Counted from the stretch's first letter, positions 1 through 10,160 are shown. The stretch: DNA of 64,000 bases from an uncultured Christensenellaceae bacterium (GCA_905234985.1 CAJOJQ010000014.1:86384-150383), one strand, 5' to 3'. Program-made: numbers and translations. Notes: generated by a model not told the origin, from the sequence alone.

Positions 1-1489
1 CCTTGGCGTTATGCTCGATGTTTTTGATGAACTTCATGTCCATCTTCAGCACGTCCAGGGGCATGGCGGAAATCATGTTCAGGGAGGAATAGCCGCTGCC
101 GAAATCGTCCATTTCAATTTCAAAGCCGTTTTCCCGCAGGCGGCCCACCTCGTCCAGCAGTTGGGAGGCGTTGTCGGTGTAGGCCGATTCGGTCACTTCC
201 AGCTTTAAGTTCTTGTAGTCTAGGCCGTTTTCCCGAATCAGCGCCGTCAGGTTTTGCACCAGATTGGGGTCGAACACGTCGACCCGGGACAGGTTCACGG
301 AAACGGGGATCACCATGCCGAACTTTTCACGCCAGGCCGCGATTTGCCGGGCGGCCTCGGCCCACACGTAATTATCCACGATGCTGATTTGGCCGTTGCT
401 CTCGAAGAGGGGAATGAAGTCTCCCGGCGGAATCATGCCCAGCTCGGGATGCTTCCAGCGGATCAGCGCCTCGGCGCTGCTCAGGCGCGGCGGGTTGCAT
501 TGGATATTGTACTTGGGCTGATAGAACACCACGAACTGCTTTTCCTGCACCGCCTGCCTCAGATCGTTCAGCAGCCGCTGGTTCAGCAGCTCGCGCACGC
601 GCATGTCCTCGCTGTAAATCATCAGGTGGGACTTGTATTCGCCCCGGATCATATTGCACGCCGCCCTTGCCCGGTCAAAGAGCAGGATAGGCTTCACGTC
701 CTCCTGCCAGGGCATCACGCCCATGCGCAGGCGGATGCTCACGTTTTCGGAAACGCCGTCCACCTTGCGCTGGAACCGGTCCAGCAGGGCCTGATAATCC
801 TTCTGGGCCTTGCAGAAAATATCGAAGCGGTCCGCCTCGATGCGGCTGGCAATGCCCTCCGTTTCGGCTAAGAATGCGCGGATCTCGTTGCCGATGATGC
901 GCAGCACGTTGTCGCCGAATTCCCGGCTGTTCAGCTCGTTCACGGTATGGAACTGCTCGATGTTCATGACCACCGCGTCCATGTGCCACTCGGGATGGTA
1001 CAGGTGGATGCGGTTGGCGTATTCAAAGAAGAAGTTGCGGTTGTAGAGCATGGTCAGCTTGTCATGCTCGGCGGCGGAAATCAGGCGGCGGCCCTCGCTC
1101 AGCTCAATGATGCGGGACACCCGGGCGCGGATCACCTCGTGCATATCAAAGGGCTTGGTGATAAAGTCCGCCGCGCCCATTTGCAGGGCGCGCAGCTCCG
1201 CGTCCTTTTCGGCGGTGAGCACGATGATGGGGATGCGCTGGAGGCTTTCGCTTTCATGCACATGAGAAAGCACCTGAAAGCCGTCCATCACCGGCATCAT
1301 CAGATCCAGCATGATGAGGGACAGCTTGTCCTGATATTCTTCGATTTTCTGAATGGCTTCCTGGCCGTCACAGGCGTAAATCAGATCATAATAGTCTTCT
1401 AAAATCATCCCCAGCACGTCGCGGTTGATTTCCTGGTCGTCCACGATCAGCACCAGCTGCGGCGATTTAATGTGCTTGGACTGAATCAT
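1..1489 (-). CDS. REC-GGDEF-EAL response regulator, cut by window edge
   Basis: Reading leftwards from ATG at 1489 gives at least 496 codons; the C-terminus lies outside the window. The first 120 or so residues are a receiver domain (acidic pair in LIVDDQE, phospho-acceptor Asp in MLDLMMP, Lys in FITKPF). A GGDEF-like domain follows in which the signature is replaced by EADRF, so cyclase activity is unlikely. The EAL domain keeps SAEALIRW and MDDFGSG, so it is probably a c-di-GMP phosphodiesterase controlled by phosphorylation. The SD GGGGGAG is well placed. It lies just downstream of the hybrid kinase gene on the same strand, separated only by a heptad-arm repeat, so the kinase is a plausible phosphodonor (inference). 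It is paralogous to the gene at 43853-45613. Confidence 0.9.
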   Translation of the reverse strand, partial: MIQSKHIKSPQLVLIVDDQEINRDVLGMILEDYYDLIYACDGQEAIQKIEEYQDKLSLIMLDLMMPVMDGFQVLSHVHESESLQRIPIIVLTAEKDAELRALQMGAADFITKPFDMHEVIRARVSRIIELSEGRRLISAAEHDKLTMLYNRNFFFEYANRIHLYHPEWHMDAVVMNIEQFHTVNELNSREFGDNVLRIIGNEIRAFLAETEGIASRIEADRFDIFCKAQKDYQALLDRFQRKVDGVSENVSIRLRMGVMPWQEDVKPILLFDRARAACNMIRGEYKSHLMIYSEDMRVRELLNQRLLNDLRQAVQEKQFVVFYQPKYNIQCNPPRLSSAEALIRWKHPELGMIPPGDFIPLFESNGQISIVDNYVWAEAARQIAAWREKFGMVIPVSVNLSRVDVFDPNLVQNLTALIRENGLDYKNLKLEVTESAYTDNASQLLDEVGRLRENGFEIEMDDFGSGYSSLNMISAMPLDVLKMDMKFIKNIEHNAK

Positions 1490-1525
1490 ATCGGATTGCT
1501 CCCCCTTTAGTTTGTTAGGAGTTTT

Positions 1526-1638
1526 ATGAGAGAGTTGAGAGTTTAGAGTTGAGAGTTGAGATGATATAGTCTGCGATTTTTGATGTCTGAAAAATATAAA
1601 CTATATAAATCTCAACTCTCCACTCTCAACTCTCCACT
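1526..1638. repeat. Heptad-arm inverted repeat, copy A
   Basis: The left arm is made of GAGAGTT-type 7-nt units and ends in GATGATATAGTC. The right arm begins ACTATATAAATC and continues with complementary AACTCTC units. The loop between the cores is about 28 nt. The element starts about 5 nt after the stop codon of the hybrid kinase gene and lies between two co-directional genes. It is one of six related elements in this window. No transposase is nearby. Confidence 0.9.
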
Positions 1639-1643
1639 TTCCG

Positions 1644-3146
1644 TCAATCGTGCTTCTCTTTATGTTCGGGTACAAGATGCCTTAAGTTGTCGAACAGCAC
1701 GTCCGGGTCCACGGGCTTGGCCATGTGAGCGTTCATGCCCGCCTCCAGGGAATTGCGCACGTCCTCGTCGAAGGCGTTGGCGGTGAGGGCCAAAATGGGT
1801 ATCGTTTTGGCGTCGGGCCGGTTCTGATCCCGGATGATGCGGGTGGCGTCCAGGCCGTCCATCACCGGCATGCGCAGGTCCATCAAAATGGCGTCGTAGG
1901 TGCCGGGCTTGCTTCGCGTGAACATGTCCACCGCCACCGAACCGTTTTCAGCCCGGTCGGAGGAAATGCCCTCCAGGTCCAGCAGGTCGGCCACGATTTC
2001 GGCGTTCAGGTCGATATCCTCCACGATCAGCACCTTGAGGCCCGCCAGGTTGGTTTCTCCCCCGGCGTTTTCCGTCCCCGGCTCCGGCGCTTTCTCCTCT
2101 TTCCGGCCGGAAGCTTTCAGCCGCACGGTGAGGGTGAAGGTGCTGCCCTGGCCCTTTTTGCTTTCCACGGCGATGCCGCCGCCCATCATTTCCGTTACCC
2201 GTTTGGACAGGGCCAGGCCCAGCCCGCTGCCGCTGAAACGGTTGGTATTGCTGGCATCCCCGATGGTGAAGGGGGTGAACAGGTTCGGCATCAGGTTTTT
2301 ATCAATGCCGACGCCCGTATCGGCGATGGTGAAGCGCAGCTCCCGGTCCGGGCCTTGGGACACTGTCTGCTCCACGGTGAAGGTGACGCTGCCGGGGGCG
2401 GGGGTGAACTTCACCGCGTTGCCCAGCACGTTCAGCAGGGCGTGCTTGAGCATGGTTTCGTCGCCCACGTAGTAGTCGTCCAAATCATCGGCAAAGCGGC
2501 TTTCGTAGGTCAGGCCCTTTTCCTCGCAGCGGTTCTTGGTGATGATGCCGGCCAGCTCCAAGGTTTTCCGAAGGGAGAATTCTTCTTCTTTTAACGTTAG
2601 GCTGCCTGCCTCGATGGAGCTCATATCCAGGATATTGTTGATCATATCCAGCAGGTGCCTGGCGCTGTCGCCCACCTTTTCCAGCTGGGTACGGGTTTCC
2701 GCCGGCAGGTCGGGGTTTTGCAGGGCCAGGGCGTCCAGGCCCATGATGGCGTTCAGCGGCGTGCGCATTTCATGGCTCATGCTGGAAAGGAAGGTGGATT
2801 TCACCCGGCTGCTTTCCCTGGCGACCCGCAGATCGGCTTCCAGCCGTTCATTTTTCTGAATGCGGTTGGTGATCCGCTGGAGCACATTGAAAATGATGAA
2901 CACGAAAATGCTGCCGCCGAACAGAATGCCGGAAACGATGATGTCCGGGTGGCCGAAAATGCCGACGGCCAAATAGCCCAGCAGGAACATCACCAGCAGA
3001 AGGATCGGCACATGCAGAAGCTGACGCTCTTTTTTCCAATTGCTGTCTTTTATCAGGCGAAGTTCATAACGGATATAGCTGAAAATATTATAGACCATCA
3101 GGGCGCTGCCCGCATAGACCATTCCGTAAACGAGCCAATCCGGCAC
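1644..3146 (-). CDS. Membrane hybrid histidine kinase
   Basis: About 500 residues from a GTG at 3146, which is preceded by the excellent SD GGAGGGGG. An upstream in-frame ATG at 3212 would lie only about 8 nt from the predicted transcription start, so GTG is preferred. The N-terminus has three hydrophobic segments and no recognisable periplasmic sensor. Then follow a coiled linker, a HisKA domain with H-box SSMSHEMRTPLN (His near residue 125), an HATPase domain with N-box NVLGNAVKF and G-boxes, and a C-terminal receiver (VEDIDLN, phospho-acceptor Asp in LMDLRMP, Lys in MAKPV). It is thus a hybrid kinase with an intramolecular relay. The next gene on the strand is the REC-GGDEF-EAL protein. 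Confidence 0.92.
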   Translation of the reverse strand: MPDWLVYGMVYAGSALMVYNIFSYIRYELRLIKDSNWKKERQLLHVPILLLVMFLLGYLAVGIFGHPDIIVSGILFGGSIFVFIIFNVLQRITNRIQKNERLEADLRVARESSRVKSTFLSSMSHEMRTPLNAIMGLDALALQNPDLPAETRTQLEKVGDSARHLLDMINNILDMSSIEAGSLTLKEEEFSLRKTLELAGIITKNRCEEKGLTYESRFADDLDDYYVGDETMLKHALLNVLGNAVKFTPAPGSVTFTVEQTVSQGPDRELRFTIADTGVGIDKNLMPNLFTPFTIGDASNTNRFSGSGLGLALSKRVTEMMGGGIAVESKKGQGSTFTLTVRLKASGRKEEKAPEPGTENAGGETNLAGLKVLIVEDIDLNAEIVADLLDLEGISSDRAENGSVAVDMFTRSKPGTYDAILMDLRMPVMDGLDATRIIRDQNRPDAKTIPILALTANAFDEDVRNSLEAGMNAHMAKPVDPDVLFDNLRHLVPEHKEKHD

Positions 3147-3226
3147 TGTGAAGCCCCCTCCGTGAACGATATATCGAACGCCGCTCCATGAGAGGCACTC
3201 AAAGAAGCGCATACGAATCCATCTCT

Positions 3227-3255
3227 ATTATAATGGATTATTTTGCGAATGGCAA
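3227..3255 (-). promoter_or_regulatory. Sigma-A-type promoter of the hybrid kinase
   Basis: Minus-strand TTGCCA at 3255-3250, a 17-bp spacer and a perfect TATAAT at 3232-3227. The predicted start is near 3220, giving a leader of about 75 nt before the GTG at 3146. Confidence 0.8.
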
Positions 3256-3729
3256 GCCAGATTTCGCATTTTCCTCCATTTTGCCCTTTTCATTCCGCCC
3301 GTTTTCCGCTATAATGGAAAAAAGCCCCTTTACACGGAACCCCGGAGGCGCAATTCCATGGTTACCATTCACCCTACGGGTTCATGGTAACGCGCGGGCG
3401 GGTATGGCATACCCCCCGCGTATCCGCAGCCTCAAAGGTCGCAACTCCCCTTCATGGGGAGATTGCTCCCTTTCGGCTGATCTCACCGCCGATGAGATTC
3501 CCGCCGCAGGCGGTCATCAGCGGTTCGTCCCCCCGCTCTCGCTTCGCTCCCGGGCGGAAAAACCGCAAGGAATGTTTTCCTAACGGAAAACCCCGCCCGA
3601 CCGGCAGAGCCGGTCGATACGATTATAGTCGGGGGAGTTCCCCCGCCCCCCCCCTCCGCTGAAATGCTGCTTGACTGTTATCAAGATACATGAATAGTAA
3701 CATTCCATGCCGGAAACGGACAGAAAAGG
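3256..3729. other. Hairpin-dense intergenic region between divergent genes
   Basis: No credible gene is seen. A possible plus-strand promoter is TTTTCA, 17 bp, TATAAT (-10 at 3311-3316). Consecutive hairpins follow: 3361-3391 (GTTACCAT / ATGGTAAC with inner ACCC / GGGT), 3393-3420 (GC-rich), a structured repeat (3419-3530), 3598-3616 (CGACCGG / CCGGTCG) and 3631-3644 (GGGGG / CCCCC). The MFS gene starts at 3730 with only a weak SD. If transcription starts upstream, the MFS mRNA would carry a roughly 400-nt folded leader. Confidence 0.6.
3419..3530 (+). repeat. Structured repeat family 2, copy 1
   Basis: This stretch begins TATCCGCAGCCTCAA and shares most of about 100 bp with the reverse complement of 12424-12517. 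Stem CTCCCC / GGGGAG here corresponds to CTGCCC / GGGCAG in the other copy, a compensatory change. The flanking CGGCTGAT and CACCGCCGAT segments are conserved, and a terminal hairpin follows. Function is unknown. Confidence 0.75.
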
Positions 3730-4935
3730 ATGAAGTTCGTGCAGAAAAATTACCGCAAAACCCTGCAGGCCTGCTATTTGGGCATTATCACCCAGGCCAT
3801 CGCCGCCAATTTCGCGCCCCTTCTGTTTTTGAAATTCCACACGGACTGGAGCATCGCCCTGGGCCAGATCGCCCTGATCCCCTCGGTGTTTTTTCTCACC
3901 CAGCTGTTGGTGGACGTGTTCTGCGCCCGCTTTGTGGACCGGATCGGCTACCGCCGCAGCATCGTGCTGTCGCAGATATTGGTCGGCCTGGGTCTGGCGG
4001 GGCTGGCCTTTGTGCCCGATTGGATGGGCAGCCCCTTCGCGGGGGTCATGATCTGCGTGGTGATTTACGCCGTGGGCAGCGGGCTGATCGAGGTGCTGGT
4101 CAGCCCCATCGTGGAGGCCTGCCCCTTCGAGCATAAGGACGCGGTGATGAGCCTGCTGCATTCCTTCTACTGCTGGGGCTGCGTGGGCGTGATCCTGCTG
4201 TCCACCCTGTTTTTCGCCGTTTTCGGCGTGGAAAGCTGGCGGTGGATGGCCTGCGCGTGGGCGCTGGTGCCCCTGTACAACGTGTTCAATTTCGCCGTGT
4301 GCCCCATCGAGCGCCTGACCGAGGAAGGGAAGGGCATGACCCTTTCTCAGCTGTTCAAAAGGCCGGTGTTCTGGACGGCCCTGCTGCTGATGGTGTGCGC
4401 CGGGGCCAGCGAGCTTGCCATGGCCCAGTGGGCCTCCGCCTTCACCGAAGCGGCCCTGGGCTTTTCCAAAACCGTGGGCGATCTGGCCGGACCCTGCCTG
4501 TTCGCCGTCACCATGGGCTTAAGCCGGGTGATTTACGGCAAATACGGACCGAAGATGAATCTGAGCAAGTTCATGATCGGCTCCGGCGTGCTGTGCCTGT
4601 GCTGCTATCTGCTGGCGAGCCTGTCCCAAAACCCCGTGCTGTGCCTGATCGGGTGCGTGTGCTGCGGCTTTTCCGTGGGCATCATGTGGCCCGGCACCAT
4701 CAGCATCACTTCGCCCCGCCTGCCCAGCGGCGGCACGGCGCTGTTCGCCATGCTGGCCATGGCGGGGGATTTGGGCGGCGCGGTGGGTCCCAGCCTCGTG
4801 GGCGCTGTCACCCAGCGGGCGGGGGATAACCTCCAGTCCGGCATGCTGGTGGGCAGCGTGTTTCCCCTGGTGCTGGTGGCGGCGCTGATTTTGCTGAACC
4901 GGAAAGCTTCATCCATTCATGCTTCGGAGGAATGA
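3730..4935 (+). CDS. Major facilitator superfamily transporter
   Basis: A 401-residue integral membrane protein with about 12 hydrophobic segments. The cytoplasmic loop between helices 2 and 3 carries the basic MFS signature DRIGYRRS near residue 75. The substrate cannot be read from the sequence. The SD is weak (AAAAGG close to the ATG). It is followed after 4 nt by the interrupted TctC-like binding protein and then the SBP-domain kinase, so the three may form one transport/sensing unit (inference). Confidence 0.85.
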   Translation: MKFVQKNYRKTLQACYLGIITQAIAANFAPLLFLKFHTDWSIALGQIALIPSVFFLTQLLVDVFCARFVDRIGYRRSIVLSQILVGLGLAGLAFVPDWMGSPFAGVMICVVIYAVGSGLIEVLVSPIVEACPFEHKDAVMSLLHSFYCWGCVGVILLSTLFFAVFGVESWRWMACAWALVPLYNVFNFAVCPIERLTEEGKGMTLSQLFKRPVFWTALLLMVCAGASELAMAQWASAFTEAALGFSKTVGDLAGPCLFAVTMGLSRVIYGKYGPKMNLSKFMIGSGVLCLCCYLLASLSQNPVLCLIGCVCCGFSVGIMWPGTISITSPRLPSGGTALFAMLAMAGDLGGAVGPSLVGAVTQRAGDNLQSGMLVGSVFPLVLVAALILLNRKASSIHASEE

Positions 4936-4939
4936 TTTT

Positions 4940-5932
4940 ATGAAGAAAATTGCGGCTTTGCTTCTGGCGCTCCTGCTGGTTTTCAGCCTTTGCTCCGCCT
5001 TTTCGGAGGAATGGGAATTTGACCGCGGCGTGACCATCGTGTGCCCCTGGGGCCTGAACGGCGGCGCGGACAGCACCATCCGGCCCATGAGCGAATTGCT
5101 GACGGAATATTTGGGCGTGCCCGTGGAGGTGCGCAACGAAACGGGCGAAAGCGGCGTGGTGGGCGCTTCCTACGCCTATGCCCAGCCCGCCGACGGCTAT
5201 ACCTTCCTGCTGGGCACCCAAAGCCTGTACATCCAGGATTTATTGGGCAAAATGGATTTTGATTTCAAGGACGAATTTGAATGCGAAGTGATCCTGGTAC
5301 ACTCCATCAACCTGTTGGCCGGTTCCCGGCAGCAGATGGAAAAGTACGGCGTCGGCTCCTTTTCCGATCTGCGGGCTTACGTTGCCGCACACCCGGGCGA
5401 AGTGTCCGTGGGCATGCAGTCCGCCGTGGGCGTGGACGGCCTGTGCTTTGAAATCGCCACCGAGGGCCTGGCCCTGAACCGGGTGGCTTACGATTCCGGC
5501 GACGATGTGAACCGTGATTTGGCGGAGGGCCTGGTGGACCTGGCCGTGGGCGGCTACGACGATATGAGCGAGCAGATCTAGGCGGGCAACGTGACGCCCT
5601 TGCTGCTGTTCTGCGAACACCGCGTTTCCATCCTGCCCGACTGCGAATGCACCGCCGAAATAGGCATTGATAGCTATGCCGGACCCTGGCGCGCCATCTT
5701 CGCCAAAAAAGGCACGCCCCAGGCTGCCGTCGACGCCATTGTGGAGGCGGTGGAGGCCTGCCGCAGGGACGCCACCTGGCAGGGCTTCGTCATGAACGCC
5801 GCCTATGACCAGCGCGAGATTCCCACCCCCGGCACGGAAACCCAGCGCTTCTGCTTAGGGGAATATCAGGAACTGAGGGACTATCTGCTGAAACAGGCCA
5901 AACTGGTGAAGGATTACGACGAGCTTAAGTAG
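4940..5932 (+). pseudogene. TctC-like solute-binding protein with an in-frame TAG
   Basis: The frame opens with a good SD (GGAGG) and a signal peptide (MKKIAALLLALLLVFSLCSA). The body resembles the tripartite tricarboxylate receptor family (VTIVCPWGLNGGAD near the N-terminus, VEVRNETGESGVVG, QSAVGVDGL). Codon 214 (5579-5581) is TAG, after which the same frame runs on without another stop to 5932, giving 330 residues, a normal length for the family. The residue after the stop continues a sensible binding-protein sequence (AGNVTPLLLF). A GAG or CAG to TAG change explains it; readthrough or a sequence error are alternatives. No TctA/TctB genes are adjacent; it sits directly before a sensor kinase. 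Confidence 0.85.
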
Positions 5933-5946
5933 TCAGGGGGGCGAAC

Positions 5947-8900
5947 ATGAAGGAAGCAAAACGGTTTCAGGGCATGCGGCTGGCGGCGCTGCTGCTGTGC
6001 CTCATCCTGGCGTTTCCCATGGCCGCGCGGGCGGAAAACGAAAAGACCGTGCGCGTGGGCTGGTACGAATCGCCCTTCAACCAGACCGACCCTTACGGAC
6101 GGCGCTCGGGCTACGCCTATGAGTATCAGCAGAAGATCGCCGCGTATACCGGCTGGCGCTACGAGTACGTGTACGGAAGCTGGCCGGACCTGATGCAGAT
6201 GCTGACCGACGGCGAAATCGACCTCATGAGCGACTTTTCCTATACCGTGGGCCGGGCCAGGAGCATCCTCTATTCCATGGTGCCCATGGGCGCGGAGGAA
6301 TACTACGTGTTCGTTTCCTCCGCCCGTCACAGCGGCATCGATTCCACGGATTATTCCACGTTCAGCGGGAAGAAATTCGGCATCAACCAGGGCAGCGTTC
6401 AGGTGAGCATGTTCCGCAACTGGGCGTCCAAAAAAGGCGTGGACGCGGAGGTGGTGGAGCTGACTGTGGGTGAAGCGGAAAACGTCGCCATGCTGGAGCG
6501 GGGCGAGGTGGACGCCCTGGTGGCTAACGACGGCTTCGGGAACAGCGACACCCTGCTGCCCGTGTGCAAGATCGGCTCCTCGGACTTTTACTTCGCCGTG
6601 AGCAAGACCCGGCCGGAACTGCTGGCAGAGCTGGACGCCGCTATGCTCAAAATTCAGGAGGAAAACGCCTATTACAACCAGCAGCTCCAGGAAAAGTATT
6701 TCGGCTATTCCGGCTCCACCATGTACCTGGCGGAAAACGAATTGAACTGGCTTTCGGGTCACGGCGCGATTCGGGTGGGCTATCGGGACAACTATTTGGC
6801 TTTCTGCGCCAAGGATCAGGCCACGGGGGAGCTGACGGGCGCGCTGAAGGAGTTTCTTTTCCAGGCCTCCCGCTGCATGCAGAACGCGGAAATCGTGTTT
6901 GAACCCGTGGCCTTTTCCTCCACCGCGGACGCCCTGGAGGCCATGAACCGGGGGGAAATCGACTGCGTGTTTCCCGTGAACTTCTCCGCTTATGACGCGG
7001 AGGAAAAGGACGTGCTGACCACGGTGCCCCTGATGCAGAGCGAAATGTACGCCGTGGTGCGCTCCGCCGCCCTGCGGGATTTCTCCATGGAAAGCGAGGT
7101 CAGGGCCGTCATCAACGAGGGCAACCCCAGCTACGAAGCCTTTTTGATGGATCATTTTCCGGGCTGGACCCGGGTTTACGTAAAGGACATCGCCGCCTGC
7201 CTCAAGGCGGTGGCGGAAGGAAAAGCGGACTGCGTGATCGTGAGCAATTACCGCATCAACAGCGTGGCCGATTGGCTGGATCAGTACAATCTTTCCACCG
7301 TCACCACGGGCGTAGCCATGAACTCCTATTTCGCCATCAGCCGGGAGAACAGCGCCCTGTACGCCATCCTGAACAAGGCCATCAACCTTGTGCCCGCCTC
7401 CGCGCTCAACGCCGCCTTAGCGTCCTATTCCTACGGGGAGCAGCAAATCACCTTTGCCCGGTTCATCCGGGAACACTTCGTCTCCGTCCTGATTGCCGCC
7501 GGGATCGTTGTGGCCGCCATCCTGGCCCTGCTGCTGCGCAGCGTGCGTTCGGAAAAAAAGACCCGGGAAGCCATGGGCCGCATCGCCGAGCTGAACACCA
7601 CCCTGTCCGACAGCCAGCAGAAGCTCAAAGAGGCCCTGGCGGCGTCGGAACAGGCCAGCCGCGCCAAAACCAGCTTCCTTTCCAATATGAGCCATGAGAT
7701 CAGAACGCCCATGAACGCCATCATCGGCCTGGACAGCATCGCCCTGCGGGATCAGGATTTAGCCCCCCACACACGGGAGCAGCTGGAAAAGATCGGCTCC
7801 AGCGCCAAGCATCTGCTGGGCATCATCAACGATATTCTGGACATGAGCCGCATCGAGTCCGGTCGCATGGCGCTGAAAGAGGAGGAATTCGGCTTCCGGG
7901 ATTTCCTGGATCAGATCAACGTGATGATCAACGGCCAGTGCGTGGACAAGGGGCTGCGCTTTGCGTGCGACATCATCGGCCATACGGAGGATTATTACGT
8001 CGGCGACGATATGAAGCTCAAGCAGGTACTCATCAATATTTTGGGCAACGCCGTGAAATTCACCCCCGCTCCCGGCTCGGTCACGTTCAGCGTGGAGCAG
8101 ATCAGGCGCTTTGAGCAGCACTGCATGCTCCGCTTTATCATCCGGGATACCGGCATCGGCATGAGCAAGGATTATATTCCCAAGATTTTTGAAGCCTTCT
8201 CCCAGGAAAACGACGGCTCCAGCACCAAATACGGCAGCACGGGCCTTGGCATGGCGATCACCAAGAGCATCGTAAGCATGATGAACGGCGAAATCGAGGT
8301 GGACAGCGAAAAAGGCAAGGGATCCACCTTCACCGTCACCGTTACCCTGAAAGTATCAGCCCGCAGCGAAAAAGACCACCGGGAGCTGATTCCGGCGGGG
8401 ATGCGCGCCCTGGTGCTGGACGACGACGCGGTGGCCTGCGAACATGAACAGCTGGTGGCGGACGCCGTGGGCATTCAGGCCGATACGGTGAGAACCGGAG
8501 AAGCCGCCCTGCGCATGATCCGGGAAAAGAGGGAAGTGGGCCAGCCCTATCAGCTGGTGCTGACCGATTACTTGATGCCCGGCATGGACGGCCTGGCGTT
8601 TACCCGCGAATTGCGGAAGATGGACGGCGGCGAAACGGGCGTGATCCTGCTCACCGGCTACGATTGGGAGGACAAACAGGAGGAAGCGCAGGCCGCCGGG
8701 GTGGACGTGATTCTTTCCAAGCCGCTGTTCAAGGACAACCTGATTCACAGCGTCCAGAACATTCTGCTCCAGCGGGAAAAGGCGGAGGACGCCGTGCAAA
8801 GTCAGCCTGCGGCGGAGGGTCAGGCCATCCACGCGCTGGAGGGCTGCCGCATCCTGGTGGTGGAGGATATGGAGCTGAACGCGGAAATCCTGATGGACTT

Positions 8901-9225
8901 GCTGGAAATGGAAAGCATCCAGTCTGAACACGCGGAAAACGGGCAAATCGCCGTGGATATGTTCAGCGGCCACCCGGCGGGGTACTACGACGCCATCCTG
9001 ATGGACGTGCGCATGCCGGTGATGAACGGCCTGGAGGCCACCCGCGCCATCCGCGCCCTGGAACGGCCGGACGCCAGGGAAATCCCCATCATCGCCATGA
9101 CCGCCAACGCCTTCGACGAGGACGTGCAGCATTCCCTCCAGGCGGGCATGGACGCCCACCTTTCCAAGCCCGTGGAGCCGGATCAGCTGTATGAAACCCT
9201 GGAACAGATGATTCACCACAAATAA
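5947..9225 (+). CDS. Giant hybrid histidine kinase with two SBP_bac_3-type sensor domains
   Basis: 1092 residues, SD AGGGGGG. Order: a signal/anchor helix (1-30); a first periplasmic amino-acid-type binding domain (about 32-265, [11 protein letters not shown]); a second one (about 275-505, [12 protein letters not shown]); a transmembrane helix (about 513-537); a coiled linker; HisKA with [12 protein letters not shown]; HATPase ([20 protein letters not shown]); a receiver (LDDDAV, Asp in [11 protein letters not shown]); and a second receiver (VEDMELN, Asp in [11 protein letters not shown]). Tandem binding domains fused to a BvgS-like kinase suggest direct sensing of a small solute. It starts 14 nt after the interrupted TctC-like gene. 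In Bordetella, TctC-type proteins are known to signal to two-component kinases, so a partnership is conceivable here. Confidence 0.93.
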   Translation: MKEAKRFQGMRLAALLLCLILAFPMAARAENEKTVRVGWYESPFNQTDPYGRRSGYAYEYQQKIAAYTGWRYEYVYGSWPDLMQMLTDGEIDLMSDFSYTVGRARSILYSMVPMGAEEYYVFVSSARHSGIDSTDYSTFSGKKFGINQGSVQVSMFRNWASKKGVDAEVVELTVGEAENVAMLERGEVDALVANDGFGNSDTLLPVCKIGSSDFYFAVSKTRPELLAELDAAMLKIQEENAYYNQQLQEKYFGYSGSTMYLAENELNWLSGHGAIRVGYRDNYLAFCAKDQATGELTGALKEFLFQASRCMQNAEIVFEPVAFSSTADALEAMNRGEIDCVFPVNFSAYDAEEKDVLTTVPLMQSEMYAVVRSAALRDFSMESEVRAVINEGNPSYEAFLMDHFPGWTRVYVKDIAACLKAVAEGKADCVIVSNYRINSVADWLDQYNLSTVTTGVAMNSYFAISRENSALYAILNKAINLVPASALNAALASYSYGEQQITFARFIREHFVSVLIAAGIVVAAILALLLRSVRSEKKTREAMGRIAELNTTLSDSQQKLKEALAASEQASRAKTSFLSNMSHEIRTPMNAIIGLDSIALRDQDLAPHTREQLEKIGSSAKHLLGIINDILDMSRIESGRMALKEEEFGFRDFLDQINVMINGQCVDKGLRFACDIIGHTEDYYVGDDMKLKQVLINILGNAVKFTPAPGSVTFSVEQIRRFEQHCMLRFIIRDTGIGMSKDYIPKIFEAFSQENDGSSTKYGSTGLGMAITKSIVSMMNGEIEVDSEKGKGSTFTVTVTLKVSARSEKDHRELIPAGMRALVLDDDAVACEHEQLVADAVGIQADTVRTGEAALRMIREKREVGQPYQLVLTDYLMPGMDGLAFTRELRKMDGGETGVILLTGYDWEDKQEEAQAAGVDVILSKPLFKDNLIHSVQNILLQREKAEDAVQSQPAAEGQAIHALEGCRILVVEDMELNAEILMDLLEMESIQSEHAENGQIAVDMFSGHPAGYYDAILMDVRMPVMNGLEATRAIRALERPDAREIPIIAMTANAFDEDVQHSLQAGMDAHLSKPVEPDQLYETLEQMIHHK

Positions 9226-9311
9226 AAACAAATCACTCTATTCCGAGAGGAATATCGGTCAGAAGAAGCGGATAAGCGAGTGAAAAAAATACTACGACAA
9301 CTGGGCAATAA

Positions 9312-9338
9312 ACCGACCGGAGCAATCCGGCCGGTTTT
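9312..9338. terminator. Terminator, probably bidirectional
   Basis: Stem ACCG-CCGGA / TCCGG-CGGT with one mismatch, a GCAA loop and TTTT on the plus strand. It lies between the convergent kinase gene and the OGG-type glycosylase gene, whose stop codon is at 9342-9344. Confidence 0.7.
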
Positions 9339-9341
9339 CGT

Positions 9342-10160
9342 TTACCCGTTATGGGCTAATTCCAGATACCTTTCATAAGCGTACATATACTGCTGCATGA
9401 CCCCCGCGAAGGGGGCGAACTGTTCCGGGTGAATGCCGCCGGGATAGCGCTTTTCCGCCACCCGCTGAATCCACACGTCCACGGGGAAGGCGTTGAGCCG
9501 GTGAAAACCGAACAGCATCACGCATTGGGCGATTTTGGGGCCCACGCCGTAAAGGGCGCACAGGGCGTGCAGCAGCGCTTCGTCGGTCAGGCCGTCAAAG
9601 CCGTTCAAATCTTCTCCGCTGAACGCCTCCGCCGCCCGGAGTACATAGGGCGCGCGGTAGCCTAAGCCGCAGGCCCGCAGCCCCTCTTCCCCCAGGCGCA
9701 TGAGTTCGGCAGGGGAAGGAAAGGCGCATATAGGCCCGTCCTCGTTTTCCCCGATCACCCGGCCCCCGGTCAGGCACAGCTTTTCCACGGCCTGCCGGAT
9801 GGCCGGGATATTTTTTCGCTGGGAAATCAGGAAGGTGACCAGGGTTTCCCAGGGGTCCTGGCGCAGGATGCGGATGCCCCGGCCATATTCCGCCGCCGCC
9901 CGCAGGTAGCCGTCTTCCTTGGGCAGCACAGCAGCCATGGCCCCGTAGTCCGTGTCCAGGTCGAAATACGCTCGCCAGAGCAGCGCGTAGTCTTCCTCCG
10001 GGCAATCCAGCTCCAGCGCCCCAGCCTCTGTTTCCCGCACCCGCAGCACCCTGTCCAGGGCGGGGATCACATATCCGTCCCCCCGCCGCCGCCAGCGGAA
10101 GCATTGGCCGCTGTCCGCGATGGCCCCAAGGTTCAGGTGCGGATTCTTCGGTACGATCAT
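9342..10160 (-). CDS. OGG-type 8-oxoguanine / 3-methyladenine DNA glycosylase
   Basis: 272 residues from ATG at 10160 with SD AAGGAAGG. The N-terminal half carries the hallmark SGQCFRW of OGG-type glycosylases. The C-terminal half is an HhH-GPD domain (ALYGVGPKIA with the expected catalytic Lys, and FPVDVWIQ with the catalytic Asp). It would excise oxidised or alkylated purines in base excision repair and cut by beta-lyase chemistry. It stands alone between convergent signalling genes and a divergent ABC operon. A longer reading to 10226 is open but lacks an SD. Confidence 0.9.
   Translation of the reverse strand: MIVPKNPHLNLGAIADSGQCFRWRRRGDGYVIPALDRVLRVRETEAGALELDCPEEDYALLWRAYFDLDTDYGAMAAVLPKEDGYLRAAAEYGRGIRILRQDPWETLVTFLISQRKNIPAIRQAVEKLCLTGGRVIGENEDGPICAFPSPAELMRLGEEGLRACGLGYRAPYVLRAAEAFSGEDLNGFDGLTDEALLHALCALYGVGPKIAQCVMLFGFHRLNAFPVDVWIQRVAEKRYPGGIHPEQFAPFAGVMQQYMYAYERYLELAHNG

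Noticed and set aside
1526..1638. Heptad arrays as a CRISPR array
   Set aside because: Units are 7 nt with no spacers, arms are inverted rather than direct, and no cas genes are present.
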